Shown: positions 9,964-18,091 of the stretch, one piece after another
How positions within the stretch are numbered: position 1 is the first letter of the stretch
Layout: each line of letters starts with the position of its first letter
Assembly (NCBI GenBank): GCA_030068525.1
Contig: JASJOS010000005.1
Coordinates: forward strand, 124,001-188,000
DNA from: Xanthocytophaga flava
GTDB taxonomy: Bacteria; Bacteroidota; Bacteroidia; Cytophagales; 172606-1
Direction of reading: 5' to 3'
DNA: 64,000 nucleotides
Position numbers and translations under genes: made by a program
The notes under the pieces: model-generated
Seen by the model: the letters and a program-made list of their open reading frames with translations, nothing else
Databases searched by the model: none
Told to the model about the DNA's origin: nothing

Positions 9964-10656
9964 ATGAAAATCTTATTTTCTTTCTCTTTTGTACTGGCCA
10001 GCTTTCTGATGGCGTCTTTTGTCAATCCGGAAGCTAAGGTGAAACCAGGTAAATGGGAAAGCCTGTTTGATGGCAAAACCACAAAAGGATGGCACAACTA
10101 CCTTAAAAAGGATGTATCTTCTGCCTGGACTGTAGAAAATGGCGTGCTTACTCTAAGTGGGAAAGGTGGAGGAGATCTGGTTTCTGATAAAGAATATGAA
10201 AACTTTGAATTGGAACTGGAGTGGAAAATAGCAGAAGGTGGCAACAGTGGTATTTTCTATCGTGTACATGAAGACGAAAAATACAAAGTTCCGTATCTAA
10301 CTGGCCCTGAAGTACAGATTCTGGATGATGAAAGACACCCGGATGCAAAAGCAGGAAAAAACAACAACCGTACAGCAGGTTCCTTATATGATATGTTGCC
10401 TCCCAGCAAAAAAGCAAATCCGGCAGGACAGTGGAACAAGGTTCGTATTGTTGTTAAAAACAATCATGCAGAACACTGGACAAACGGAACCAAGGTTGTG
10501 GAATACAATCTGAGTGGTACAGACTGGGCAAATATGGTAAAGGATAGCAAGTTTGCTACCTGGGAAGGATTCAATAAATATGCGAAAGGACATATCGGTT
10601 TGCAGGATCATGGAGATGTGGTGTCATTCCGCAACATCCGTATTCGTGAATTGTAA
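9964..10656 (+). CDS. DUF1080 (3-keto-disaccharide hydrolase-like) secreted protein
   Basis: This 230-residue protein has a signal peptide (MKILFSFSFVLASFLMASF) and one concanavalin-like DUF1080 domain. Signature stretches are WESLFDGKTTKGWHNY near the N-terminus, NSGIFYRVHE in the middle, a GPEVQILDD region, and HIGLQDHGDVVSFRNIRI at the C-terminus. Members act on 3-keto-glycosides by cleavage or hydration. I chose ATG 9964 because it starts the signal peptide; the longer frame from 9892 does not. It lies 110 bases after the isomerase gene and 77 before the Hyi-like gene, probably in the same operon. Which keto-glycoside it uses cannot be read from the sequence. Confidence 0.88.
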   Translation: MKILFSFSFVLASFLMASFVNPEAKVKPGKWESLFDGKTTKGWHNYLKKDVSSAWTVENGVLTLSGKGGGDLVSDKEYENFELELEWKIAEGGNSGIFYRVHEDEKYKVPYLTGPEVQILDDERHPDAKAGKNNNRTAGSLYDMLPPSKKANPAGQWNKVRIVVKNNHAEHWTNGTKVVEYNLSGTDWANMVKDSKFATWEGFNKYAKGHIGLQDHGDVVSFRNIRIREL

Positions 10657-10733
10657 TATATTAACTTACTGCAGGTAAGAGACATCTCTTACCTGCATCC
10701 TATCAGAAGATTTCACTTTTCACCTATAGATTT

Positions 10734-11627
10734 ATGTCAGCTAAACTTACCCGTCGGTCTGTTGCCAAAAAAATGCTCGGTAGCACGGCATTACTTACTT
10801 CGCTCCCCTCTCTTGCCATGGAAAACACACAAAATGCAGAAGCAGTGCGGCCTCTTAAAGGAAATATCAATCACTCGGTATGCCGCTGGTGCTATGATAA
10901 AATTCCATTTGAAGACCTTTGCAAAGCTGCTAAAGAGATGGGAATTAAATCCATTGACCTTGTGGGTCCCGAGGAGTGGCCGGTGTTAAAGAAATATGGT
11001 CTTGTTTCTGCCATGCCGTGGGGTGCTGGCTTAGGTATCGAAAAAGGCTTTAATGATCCGCAATACCACGAAACGTTAATAAAGAGCTATGAAGATATGA
11101 TTCCGAAAGTAGCTGCGGCGGGTTTTAGTACCATCATCTGCTTTTCAGGAAACCGCAATGGTAAAACAGAGGAACAGGGTCTTGAAAACGCGGCTCTTGG
11201 ATTAAAGAAGCTAATGCCTATAGCTGAAAAGCATAAGGTGACAATGGTAATGGAACTGCTTAACAGCAAGGTAAATCACAAAGATTATCAGTGTGATCGT
11301 ACATCCTGGGGAGTAGAGCTATGTAAACGAATAGGTTCTGAAAACTTCAAACTTTTATATGATATTTACCATATGCAAATCATGGAAGGTGATATCATTC
11401 GTACCATCAAAGAAAGCAGTAAATACATTGCACACTATCATACAGGTGGTAATCCGGGTAGACATGAGATAGATGAGACACAAGAGATTTACTATCCGGC
11501 AGTGATGAAAGCGATTCTTGAAACTGGCTACAAAGGCTTTGTTGCACAAGAGTTTGTACCTACACCTAAAGAGCCTCAGGGCCAATTAACTTCTCTGAAA
11601 AAGGCAGTTATGTTATGTGATATATAA
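10734..11627 (+). CDS. Hydroxypyruvate-isomerase-like TIM-barrel protein with Tat-like leader
   Basis: The 297-residue protein begins with a twin-arginine-like leader (KLTRRSVAKKMLGSTALLTS), suggesting export in folded form. The body is an AP-endonuclease-2/xylose-isomerase barrel of the Hyi type: GNINHSVCRWCYDKIPFEDL, TMVMELLNSKVNHKDY, LLYDIYHMQIMEGD and HYHTGGNPGRHEID carry the expected Glu, Asp and His ligands. With the two preceding genes it makes a keto-sugar processing cluster whose first enzyme is cytoplasmic and whose other two are apparently exported. A strong terminator closes the cluster. Real hydroxypyruvate isomerase activity is not implied. Confidence 0.86.
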   Translation: MSAKLTRRSVAKKMLGSTALLTSLPSLAMENTQNAEAVRPLKGNINHSVCRWCYDKIPFEDLCKAAKEMGIKSIDLVGPEEWPVLKKYGLVSAMPWGAGLGIEKGFNDPQYHETLIKSYEDMIPKVAAAGFSTIICFSGNRNGKTEEQGLENAALGLKKLMPIAEKHKVTMVMELLNSKVNHKDYQCDRTSWGVELCKRIGSENFKLLYDIYHMQIMEGDIIRTIKESSKYIAHYHTGGNPGRHEIDETQEIYYPAVMKAILETGYKGFVAQEFVPTPKEPQGQLTSLKKAVMLCDI

Positions 11628-11645
11628 TTTTTTTAGAAAGCTCAT

Positions 11646-11688
11646 AAATCAAAAAGCCAGCAATATACTATTGCTGGCTTTTTGATTT
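11646..11688. terminator. Bidirectional rho-independent terminator
   Basis: A perfect 20-bp stem (AAATCAAAAAGCCAGCAATA) with a 3-base loop lies between the convergent Hyi-like and DUF2911 genes, with T-rich ends in both directions. Confidence 0.9.
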
Positions 11689-11693
11689 ACAGA

Positions 11694-12230
11694 TTATTGA
11701 ACTGGAATTGGGACGGCGACTGTCTCCCATTTAAGAGTCACATTGTTTTTATTTACTTCATATAGTAGTTTTTCAGTCATTGCAGACTTTGTAGGCTTTA
11801 CAGCTACTGTCAATACATCTTTTGCCGGGTCGTGGTTGGCCTCTCCAGTACGTTTAATTCCCCACTGTCCTGTCTCAGAGTTAAAAATTATTTTCCACTC
11901 TTTCTCTCCCGGAACAGCAAACAAGCTGTATTTCCCAGCAGGCAAGGCCTTACCAGCTACTTTAATCTCTTTATCTGTCTCAAATATAGTTGCCTCATTT
12001 GCCCCTGCTCTCCATGCTTTGTCATAAGGAACCAGATCTCCCCATACTTTTCTCCCCTTTACAGATGGGCTGCTATAATTGATTGTAACAGTAGCCGCAC
12101 CGATCTTACCTGTTGCGGTTGCGGGTGGACTGGGGCGGCTTGCTTTATCTCCTTGTGCGAATACAGATGTTGCCATAGTAAAAAATGTAAATGTTAAAAT
12201 GATAACGACTCCTATACCATGTGTTTTCAT
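11694..12230 (-). CDS. DUF2911 family secreted protein
   Basis: This 178-residue protein has a signal peptide ending at VFAQ (about residue 26) and one DUF2911 domain. Typical stretches are ASRPSPPATATGKIG, VTINYSSPSVKGRKVWG, LVPYDKAWRAGANEATIFET and LPAGKYSLFAVPGEKEW. The family is common in Bacteroidota and predicted to be periplasmic or surface-exposed; no biochemical role is established that I know of. It is a single gene facing the sugar cluster across a shared terminator, with a 400-base upstream region. Confidence 0.88.
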   Translation of the reverse strand: MKTHGIGVVIILTFTFFTMATSVFAQGDKASRPSPPATATGKIGAATVTINYSSPSVKGRKVWGDLVPYDKAWRAGANEATIFETDKEIKVAGKALPAGKYSLFAVPGEKEWKIIFNSETGQWGIKRTGEANHDPAKDVLTVAVKPTKSAMTEKLLYEVNKNNVTLKWETVAVPIPVQ

Positions 12231-12632
12231 ACGAATTGTTGTTTAGGGATTGTTAGAATAGAATTAAGAAAAAAGTAGGGTTCTCGTATTTTGTCCATCA
12301 TTAGTATTATCACCAACGAGTTATTTTTCATCATACACGTTGGTGATACTAACAACATGGGGATTGGAAAATGGGTACTACAAAGAATAGCAGAAAGATA
12401 GAAGTTATCTCTATTGCTTGTATCTTTTCTTGTCGTTTTTTATCTATTATGCTCTTTTAATCAGCACGTTAGACTATATTCCTGGTATTTGAGACAGAAA
12501 TACCTCTTCGCCTAGTAGCAAGTTGCTATAACTTTTTCATCGCCAAGGACTCAATCAAATATAATATCCTGATAATCTTGATTTTACAAACTATTTCTTT
12601 TAACTTTCCCTAACCACATAACCAACTCTATT
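12231..12632. other. Intergenic region with an imperfect inverted repeat
   Basis: This lies between the divergent DUF2911 gene and the 67-residue gene. It contains an imperfect inverted repeat at 12301-12352 (TTAGTATTATCACCAACG against CGTTGGTGATACTAA, with 3 unpaired bases in the left arm), either a terminator-like hairpin or an operator. Nothing else is recognisable. Confidence 0.5.
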
Positions 12633-12836
12633 ATGAAATCGAAAACTGTTACCGTCCAAATGTACGGTGTAGAACAACTTCTGTATAACTCCTCACAAAA
12701 CCTGATTCCATACCTTGAGCTGGAAGCAGCTCTTAAGGAAGGATATCAGGTCAAAGAAATCAAAGACATTACACCTGAAGGCCATCTGGCAGCGATAGTA
12801 GTTTATCATTTGGAGAAGAATACACTGATAAGCTGA
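12633..12836 (+). CDS. Small hypothetical protein, 67 residues
   Basis: A compact frame with amino-acid use like that of real proteins: MKSKTVTVQMYGVEQLLYNS, then a helical-looking EAALKEGYQVKEIKDI and a strand-like HLAAIVVYHLEK. It has no signal peptide or cysteines. The pattern suggests a small beta-alpha-beta cytoplasmic protein. It stands alone between a divergent and a convergent neighbour. I do not recognise a family and give no function. Confidence 0.5.
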   Translation: MKSKTVTVQMYGVEQLLYNSSQNLIPYLELEAALKEGYQVKEIKDITPEGHLAAIVVYHLEKNTLIS

Positions 12837-12982
12837 AAAACAAATGCTTTTCAACTACGGAAAATACCAATACTGATACCAGCTATGTTCACTAATTGTA
12901 TCAGAACCACCAGAATATAGTTAGTAAAGGTCCTTAACTATTCCGGGTACACATCGCTATTACTACATGCTGGCTAGATAAC

Positions 12983-13792
12983 TTAATCTTCCTTACCTGT
13001 ATCAACTAAGTGTTTATGCATAAACGTCTCCAGGAATGACTTCCAGAAAGTATACCCATATACTTTCCATCCATGGCATCCCATAGGCAGATGATATAGT
13101 CTATTCACAAAAGGATCGAAGTCCTTGCTTCGGGCATCTGGCAACTCAATAGCAAAGTGGCGCGCTACCTTGGTAGGCGCAACCCGAAAGAAAGGGTTGA
13201 GTAAAGGTACTCTGACACTCCAGAAGAAGTCTTCTGTATAAAAAATGTCTGTAAGTCGAATAACAGGCTTAAACAAACGACTATTGCGGTAAAATGTCCG
13301 AACTTTCCGAAGCGAAAGCCCTCCTTTCTGCAGAGGGTGTTTACGCAATAATCTGAATTTATGTAGTGTTTGTAGTATACGTGAAGAGGCAACATATTCT
13401 CTCACATACGTCTTATGATAGACTACCGCCCCTATATAATCATAATTTAGCTTGCACCAGCGCTCCAGATCCGCATTAAATACAAACGCATCCAGGTGAG
13501 TCATAAGCATATACTCATAATCCAGAAACCGAGCATAGAAGGCTTCGGATACCAGTAGGTGCATATACTCATCATACCCTTTGTAATCAAAGCGCTCAAA
13601 ATTACAGTTTGGATGACTGGACTCACGGATCATCTGCTCATAAAATCCTGTATCCAGATCAGACTGTGTTACAAACACAATCTGATACTGAGCAAAAAGC
13701 TTCAAATAATATCCCAGTACTAATGTTTCATTTGCGTCAGGTGTTGCCTCATGTACAGGAATCACGACTACAACTAATTTATTCCGGCTCAT
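12983..13792 (-). CDS. DUF5672-type glycosyltransferase-like protein
   Basis: This 269-residue soluble protein starts with a nucleotide-sugar-fold strand (NKLVVVVIPVHEATPDANE). It has the pattern of DUF5672 proteins: FVTQSDLD, YEYMLMTHLDAFVFNADLERW (a D-x-D-like acidic region around HLDAF), NYDYIGAVVYHK and a C-terminal PMGCHGWKVYGYTFWK. DUF5672 proteins are found in polysaccharide or glycan loci and are thought to be glycosyltransferases. No neighbouring glycan genes exist here, so the acceptor is unknown. ATG at 13792 is the natural start. Confidence 0.75.
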   Translation of the reverse strand: MSRNKLVVVVIPVHEATPDANETLVLGYYLKLFAQYQIVFVTQSDLDTGFYEQMIRESSHPNCNFERFDYKGYDEYMHLLVSEAFYARFLDYEYMLMTHLDAFVFNADLERWCKLNYDYIGAVVYHKTYVREYVASSRILQTLHKFRLLRKHPLQKGGLSLRKVRTFYRNSRLFKPVIRLTDIFYTEDFFWSVRVPLLNPFFRVAPTKVARHFAIELPDARSKDFDPFVNRLYHLPMGCHGWKVYGYTFWKSFLETFMHKHLVDTGKED

Positions 13793-14384
13793 GTGAATAG
13801 TCTATAAATAAAAACTCGTTCATTCTCACACATAGCTTCCTATAGATCAAAAAATAAGATCTGGCAAACTACCATACCAGTTCTTTTAGACATATAGTAT
13901 CAATGCAAAAAACGTATACCTTCTCAGTCATATTTCACAGTATGTATAGGTTTCACTTTATTGTGTATCAGACTTTATAGTTGGCCAATTATTCAATAGG
14001 CTTTATAGCTTCCCAAAGTACTTGCACACCTCTGTTTATCTATTAGTAGATATAAAGTTACAAAAGTGATAATTTAGGAGATTAAAATCCAATTAAAATA
14101 TAAAAATCGCTATTTCTGCATTATAAACCGGAAGTTGTTTAACGGAAAAACAAAAAACAGTATAGATAATGAGTCTCAAGATTATAAAATTGACGTCTAT
14201 ATATCTAACTATATATAGTAACATATTAGTAACTACATATTCGTTATAAATTGTTGTATAAATAAACTTTCCTGTCTCATTTATTTTATCTTTTCCTGAC
14301 AAAAATTAGCAGGCAGGCATCATTTTTTCCGACATTTACTTGATTAATAAGACAATAAGCATGTAAAACCAAACTTCATCCTCT
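13793..14384. other. Intergenic region, nothing recognised
   Basis: This 592-base AT-rich gap lies between a leftward and a rightward gene. A leftward frame of 69 codons (14093-14302) has random-looking composition and is not supported. I see no RNA gene or clear terminator. Confidence 0.5.
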
Positions 14385-14714
14385 ATGAATGAGAGCCTGA
14401 TTGATTTTGCGTTGTTTAAGGCAATAAAACCTATTTTAAGGGAGCCAGAGATACATTCTTTGTTCTGCGCCTATCTACGGGATGCACTGGCATTCAAAAA
14501 AATTATCCTCTTGCCTGCATTTATCAAACACGACAAGGACTGGGATGTGATCAGAGAAGAATTTGAACTCAGTAGAGAGATGCTGGATATTACGTTGCAA
14601 CTGAGTGCAGAACTAACTTCACTCTGTTCGTCTATTATGCGACTGGGACATTTGCCTATTTCAGAACTGGACAGATTATTGGATATATTTGATACCCGAC
14701 GGCGGGTCTCATAG
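14385..14714 (+). CDS. Hypothetical protein, 109 residues
   Basis: The frame starts MNESLIDFALFKAIKPIL and reads as an all-helical soluble protein rich in Leu and acidic residues (DWDVIREEFELSREMLDITL). Wobble-base use looks like that of neighbouring genes, better than the opposite-strand frame at 14471-14731. It ends in a basic tail, DTRRRVS. I know no family. It may be genuine but stands alone, without a terminator of its own. Confidence 0.45.
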   Translation: MNESLIDFALFKAIKPILREPEIHSLFCAYLRDALAFKKIILLPAFIKHDKDWDVIREEFELSREMLDITLQLSAELTSLCSSIMRLGHLPISELDRLLDIFDTRRRVS

Positions 14715-14832
14715 GTAAATTTTCCAGACAACTGACATAAGAGAATTAAACTACAGGCATAGCTTATAATCTGTATTTATACTTCAGTTTGAGAGAAAAA
14801 GAATATATTCTAATCGGGAAGGCTGCCGTTTT

Positions 14833-14881
14833 TGTCACTCCTGTCCCGCTCACGCCGATGCGTGGCAGGCAAGTCGTGACA
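14833..14881. repeat. GC-rich nested inverted-repeat element
   Basis: A sharply GC-rich island of about 50 bases in AT-rich DNA has nested arms: TGTCAC (14833-14838) with GTGACA (14876-14881), CCTGTCC (14840-14846) roughly opposite GGCAGG (14864-14869), and a central CACGC-CGAT-GCGTG hairpin (14851-14864). It resembles a short dispersed palindromic element, but I see only one copy here. An open frame running through it (14789-14986) is not convincing as a gene. Confidence 0.5.
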
Positions 14882-14975
14882 GGCATAAAGGGAAGACTCT
14901 TTCAGAAGGGGAGGGAGGAGGATGTTCTTCATTTACAAACATCTTTTCTAGAAAACATACGGGACAAAATAAGAG

Positions 14976-15209
14976 CTATAAACTGACTCCACTAACTCCA
15001 AACACATGCATAAGATCAGCTTGTAAGCCTAACGATTCTATTAACTTCTCAATCTTTTCAGCATTGATATTCTCTCCGGAAACAGTCAGGATATGATAGT
15101 TTGTATTCAGATTCCAATGCATAACCCCTTTTTCTTTATTTAGTATTGGCGCCAGTTGTCTCTGTGTATCAACTGAATGTTTAGGCATTTTAAATTTTAG
15201 AATTTCCAT
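14976..15209 (-). CDS. HMA-like small protein lacking the metal-binding cysteines
   Basis: This 77-residue protein has the length and strand-helix pattern of a heavy-metal-associated (copper-chaperone) fold: MEILKFKM, then ILNKEKGVMHWNLNTNYHIL, then INAEKIEKLIESLGLQADLM. In ordinary family members the loop after the first strand carries C-x-x-C; here it reads MPKHSVDTQ with no cysteine in the whole protein. It therefore probably does not bind copper in the usual way and may be a divergent paralogue with a protein-protein role. It is leftward and stands alone, upstream of nothing obvious. Confidence 0.6.
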   Translation of the reverse strand: MEILKFKMPKHSVDTQRQLAPILNKEKGVMHWNLNTNYHILTVSGENINAEKIEKLIESLGLQADLMHVFGVSGVSL

Positions 15210-15369
15210 AGCTGTATTGTGAGTAGAATACTCCTTTATATAATTTATGATAACCTAACTAGTAAATCAGATTATAGGCTTGCTTTCTCTACAGATTATC
15301 AAAAACAAAATATCTATGCCAATCATAAAAGGTCTCAAAAAGTACCCTTTCGTGCACCTCAAAAACAAG

Positions 15370-15397
15370 AAAGGCTTACAGATTACTGTAAGCCTTT
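15370..15397 (-). terminator. Terminator of tRNA-Arg
   Basis: A perfect 12-bp stem, AAAGGCTTACAG with CTGTAAGCCTTT, and a 4-base loop lie 11 bases past the tRNA 3' end. On the minus strand it is followed by CTTGTTTTT. Confidence 0.85.
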
Positions 15398-15408
15398 GAT
15401 TAACAAGG

Positions 15409-15482
15409 TGATCCCGACACGATTCGAACGTGTGACCGACTGCTTAGAAGGCAGTTGCTCTATCCAGCTGAGCTACGGGACC
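15409..15482 (-). tRNA. tRNA-Arg (anticodon UCU)
   Basis: On the minus strand the cloverleaf reads GGTCCCG acceptor, TAGCTCAGCTGGATAGAGC D-arm, ACTGC-CTTCTAA-GCAGT anticodon arm (anticodon TCT), and CACACG-TTCGAAT-CGTGT T-arm, closing with CGGGATC and discriminator A. One G-U pair occurs at acceptor position 2-71. CCA is not encoded. It has its own promoter and terminator. Confidence 0.97.
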
Positions 15483-15494
15483 ATTTTGCGAGTG

Positions 15495-15525
15495 CAAAAA
15501 TATATTTTTTACATTAGGGCACAAA
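15495..15525 (-). promoter_or_regulatory. tRNA-Arg promoter, near-ideal Bacteroidota pattern
   Basis: On the minus strand TTTG (15525-15522), 19 bases, then TATTTTTG (15502-15495) matches TTTG-N19-TAnnTTTG, ending 12 bases before the tRNA 5' end. Confidence 0.8.
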
Positions 15526-15585
15526 AAAAATAGCATCTTTTTAGAAAAAAACCATTCTATGTGCTGTGTTTATTTACCAAAAGTG

Positions 15586-16476
15586 CTAAACTACCTTGAT
15601 AAGTGCCTGTTTTCTAAAGCTTTCAGGCGTAATCTGTGTGTACTTTTTGAAGAATTTCGTAAAATAAGAATTATCACTGAAGTTAAGCTGATAGGCAATT
15701 TCTGAGATACTCAAATCGGCATTAACCAATAAGCGCTTTGCTTCCAACAGGATGCGATTGCGAATAAGTTGCCCAGACGACTGTCCCAGGAACTCTTTAC
15801 AAATCTCATTCAAGTGATCAACTGTTACATTCAGGAAGGAAACATACTCACCTGGTAGCTTTAATGTGGCAAAATGCAGATCTATCAATCGCTGATACTC
15901 TCTGAGTATATGGTAATTGGAATTATGTTTAGGTAACTGTGATGTGGAAGACAATACTATACGATCTACTCTCATGAATAATTCCAGCAACAGTGCCCGT
16001 ATGATATCTGTTTTTCCCTTGTCTTCCAATGAAGACTCTTCCAACATATACTCAAATAACATTACAATTCGTTCTCTCTCAGACTCTGTCAGCGACACAA
16101 CCGAGCTCTCACAATTTCCCTTAAAAAAAGAAAATTGGTCCAAATAATCAGGGTCTTTCAGAAATGGCTGGAAAAATTCGGACGAGAAATTAATAACATA
16201 TCCATCCATCTCTCCTTCAAAATCCCAGCTATGTACCTGTCCGGGAATCATGAAATAAATCTGAAATGGCACTACAGGAAACTGAACAAAGTCAATTGTA
16301 TGTCCTCCGCCACCTTTGGTAAACATCACCAGATGATAAAAAGAATGTCTGTGAGGCAACCATAGCTTTTTTCTGGTTTGTAAATACATAGAGAAACGTT
16401 CAATTAACAGGTCGTTTTCATCTATCGTTTTTTGAGCTATTGCACAAATATCATAAACAGGAATAACAGGCTTCAT
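15586..16476 (-). CDS. AraC-family transcriptional regulator
   Basis: This 296-residue protein has an N-terminal cupin-type sensing domain (LPHRHSFYHLVMFTKGGGGH, then FMIPGQVHSWDF) and a C-terminal pair of helix-turn-helix motifs at about residues 195-290. The second half carries the classic ADLSISEIAYQLNFSDNSYF and FFKKYTQITPESFRKQ. No target gene is adjacent: the tRNA lies downstream and a small-protein operon upstream on the same strand, so it may act at a distance or on its own promoter. The ligand is unknown. Confidence 0.9.
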   Translation of the reverse strand: MKPVIPVYDICAIAQKTIDENDLLIERFSMYLQTRKKLWLPHRHSFYHLVMFTKGGGGHTIDFVQFPVVPFQIYFMIPGQVHSWDFEGEMDGYVINFSSEFFQPFLKDPDYLDQFSFFKGNCESSVVSLTESERERIVMLFEYMLEESSLEDKGKTDIIRALLLELFMRVDRIVLSSTSQLPKHNSNYHILREYQRLIDLHFATLKLPGEYVSFLNVTVDHLNEICKEFLGQSSGQLIRNRILLEAKRLLVNADLSISEIAYQLNFSDNSYFTKFFKKYTQITPESFRKQALIKVV

Positions 16477-16546
16477 AATTGTATTTCAAAACAAATCATA
16501 GAAGATAGGTATAGATTCCTCTCTGATTATACCCTATAAAAAAGAA

Positions 16547-16577
16547 AAATAGGTAATCCTTTTGAGATTACCTATTT
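16547..16577 (-). terminator. Terminator of the small-protein operon
   Basis: The stem AAATAGGTAATC / GATTACCTATTT with a 7-base loop is followed on the minus strand by TTCTTTTTT. It lies 17 bases beyond the stop of the 53-residue gene. Confidence 0.8.
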
Positions 16578-16594
16578 CGCATAAACTGCATTTG

Positions 16595-16756
16595 TTATTC
16601 GTCGTCTTTTGATCTATCTTTTTCGTGCTCATCAATATCATCTTTATCCTTATCCGTTTTCTCGCCTTTGACCAGTTGTTTGATCTTCGCGTATACAGAT
16701 TCTGTATTCTGCATGTATGCAGCACTTGCAGGAATTGCTTCTTTTCTGTTTTTCAT
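16595..16756 (-). CDS. Small acidic-tailed protein, 53 residues
   Basis: A short frame from ATG 16756 reads MKNRKEAIPASAAYMQNTES, then YAKIKQLVKGEK, and ends in a highly charged Asp/Lys/Glu tail. It sits 20 bases downstream of the 94-residue gene on the same strand and 17 bases upstream of a good terminator, so the pair looks like an operon. Protein-like codon use and this context support it. The charged tail is probably disordered. I do not recognise a family. Confidence 0.6.
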   Translation of the reverse strand: MKNRKEAIPASAAYMQNTESVYAKIKQLVKGEKTDKDKDDIDEHEKDRSKDDE

Positions 16757-16776
16757 TCAAGTAAAGTTTAAGAGGT

Positions 16777-17061
16777 TTATGCAGGGAGTATTGAAAGTAT
16801 TTCCTTTTTCAGCTCCTGGTATTTCTCCAGATCTTTGTCTGTTTCTGTACCTACATGAACTATGGGCGGAAATATCTTACCATTTTTAAGATCAATATCT
16901 ATTTTTATCTCAACAGGTGTCTCAGATTCACCTTTCTGAACAAGCAGATCTTCTATCTTTTTTAAATGTTTGCTATAATGCTTTTTAAAATTTGCTTCAC
17001 TCTGTTCTACTTTCCAGGCAGGTATCCCCTGTGTATTATATAACTTAAATCGTACATCCAT
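16777..17061 (-). CDS. Small hypothetical protein, 94 residues
   Basis: The frame MDVRFKLYNTQGIPAWKVEQ has a central basic helix (NFKKHYSKHLKKIEDLL), then VEIKIDIDLKNGKIFPP and an acidic helical end. It is soluble, without signal or cysteines. It is the first gene of a two-gene leftward operon with the 53-residue protein. The alternation of charged helix and strands suggests a small folded domain, possibly nucleic-acid or protein binding, but no family is recognised. Confidence 0.6.
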   Translation of the reverse strand: MDVRFKLYNTQGIPAWKVEQSEANFKKHYSKHLKKIEDLLVQKGESETPVEIKIDIDLKNGKIFPPIVHVGTETDKDLEKYQELKKEILSILPA

Positions 17062-17585
17062 ATATTCTATATACTACTTTTCAAAATCGTGTATAAAAGT
17101 ATTTAGTATCAGGTTTTGAAAATTATTTGAGTTTTTGGGATTAGAGAAGCGGAAAGATGTAGCTTTCTTACTAATTTAGACATATACAAGCTGTCTGGGT
17201 TTAATCCTCAAACTAAATTTACAGCTAGTTCTGCTAATGTATGGTATCTCGTTTTAGAGATTTCTTATTCTTTGTTTTGCCTCAAGTAAAACAATAAAGT
17301 GCAGACTACCAAGCCTACTCACATCATTATGTTAATACTTAGGCCTAATGCACATCTCCTCGCAGTATGATAATAAATTAATTAACAGCTATTTATAAAA
17401 AATGCAATTCATTTTTATTTACAAAAATATTTTTCTATTTCCCATTTACCAGTAGAAAAGCCCCAGGCTGTTTCTAGCGATTATCTTAGGTACATACCTA
17501 TTGTACTATGTAAGTTTATGGTAAAAACAACAAAAAATCCTACCGCCAGAGAGCAATAGGATTTTCTATGTAACCGTCTCTTTAC
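17062..17585. other. Intergenic region, mostly featureless
   Basis: This 524-base AT-rich region holds the terminator of the DUF779/aldehyde dehydrogenase operon at its right end and presumably the promoter of the 94-residue gene at its left end. No other feature was seen. Confidence 0.5.
17534..17565 (-). terminator. Terminator of the aldehyde dehydrogenase operon
   Basis: The stem AAAATCCTA / TAGGATTTT with a 14-base loop, followed on the minus strand by TTGTTGTTTTT, lies just beyond the DUF779 stop codon. Confidence 0.75.
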
Positions 17586-18026
17586 CTACTTTTGTTGAGC
17601 CAGATAATCTTCTCCGTTTAGCACAGATGGTAGATTTTCTGATTCTTGTGTTGTAAACAAACGTGATTTAACAATAAATCGTAACCCCAAAGGAATTTCC
17701 AGAGAAAAGCTTGAACCCCGCCCAGGTGTGATGTCAATGGTAAGATGTGTATGCTTCCAGTATTCAAACTGGTCGGCATTCATAAAGAAATCACAGCCAT
17801 AAATAGTGCCTATCCACACATCGTTACTCCCCACCCGAAATTCTCCTTTGGCAAAACACATAGGCTGTGATCCATCGCAACACCCTCCACTCTGGTGAAA
17901 CATGAGTTCTCCATGTTTTTCTCTAAGTGTATCAATAACCTGAGCAGCCGCATCTGTAACAGATACTCTGGCTACAGTTTCCCTACTCTCTGCCGCTGAA
18001 GAAGATTTCATATGTTCCATTTCCAT
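17586..18026 (-). CDS. DUF779 protein, partner of aldehyde dehydrogenase
   Basis: This 146-residue protein carries the DUF779 signature: MFHQSGGCCDGSQPMC with adjacent Cys49-Cys50 and Cys57, then VWIGTIYGCDFFMNADQFEYW and the end of the domain, TPGRGSSFSLEIPLGLRF. DUF779 genes are very often found beside acetaldehyde-type dehydrogenases; the cysteine cluster suggests metal or redox chemistry, but the role is not established. It follows the dehydrogenase gene by 65 bases on the same strand. The in-frame ATG at 18011 (MKSSSAAES) is an alternative start. Confidence 0.88.
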   Translation of the reverse strand: MEMEHMKSSSAAESRETVARVSVTDAAAQVIDTLREKHGELMFHQSGGCCDGSQPMCFAKGEFRVGSNDVWIGTIYGCDFFMNADQFEYWKHTHLTIDITPGRGSSFSLEIPLGLRFIVKSRLFTTQESENLPSVLNGEDYLAQQK

Positions 18027-18091
18027 ATCTGATTGTTCTTTTCTTTAGTGATAAAATCCACCCTTAAACGGCAGAGAAGCAGAGAAATAAC

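Noticed and set aside
14789-14986. Rightward 65-codon frame over the GC-rich palindrome
   Set aside because: Composition changes abruptly at the palindrome and it has no support beyond being open.
15219-15533. Rightward open frame of 104 codons
   Set aside because: It covers tRNA-Arg, its promoter and terminator on the opposite strand and has no protein-like composition.
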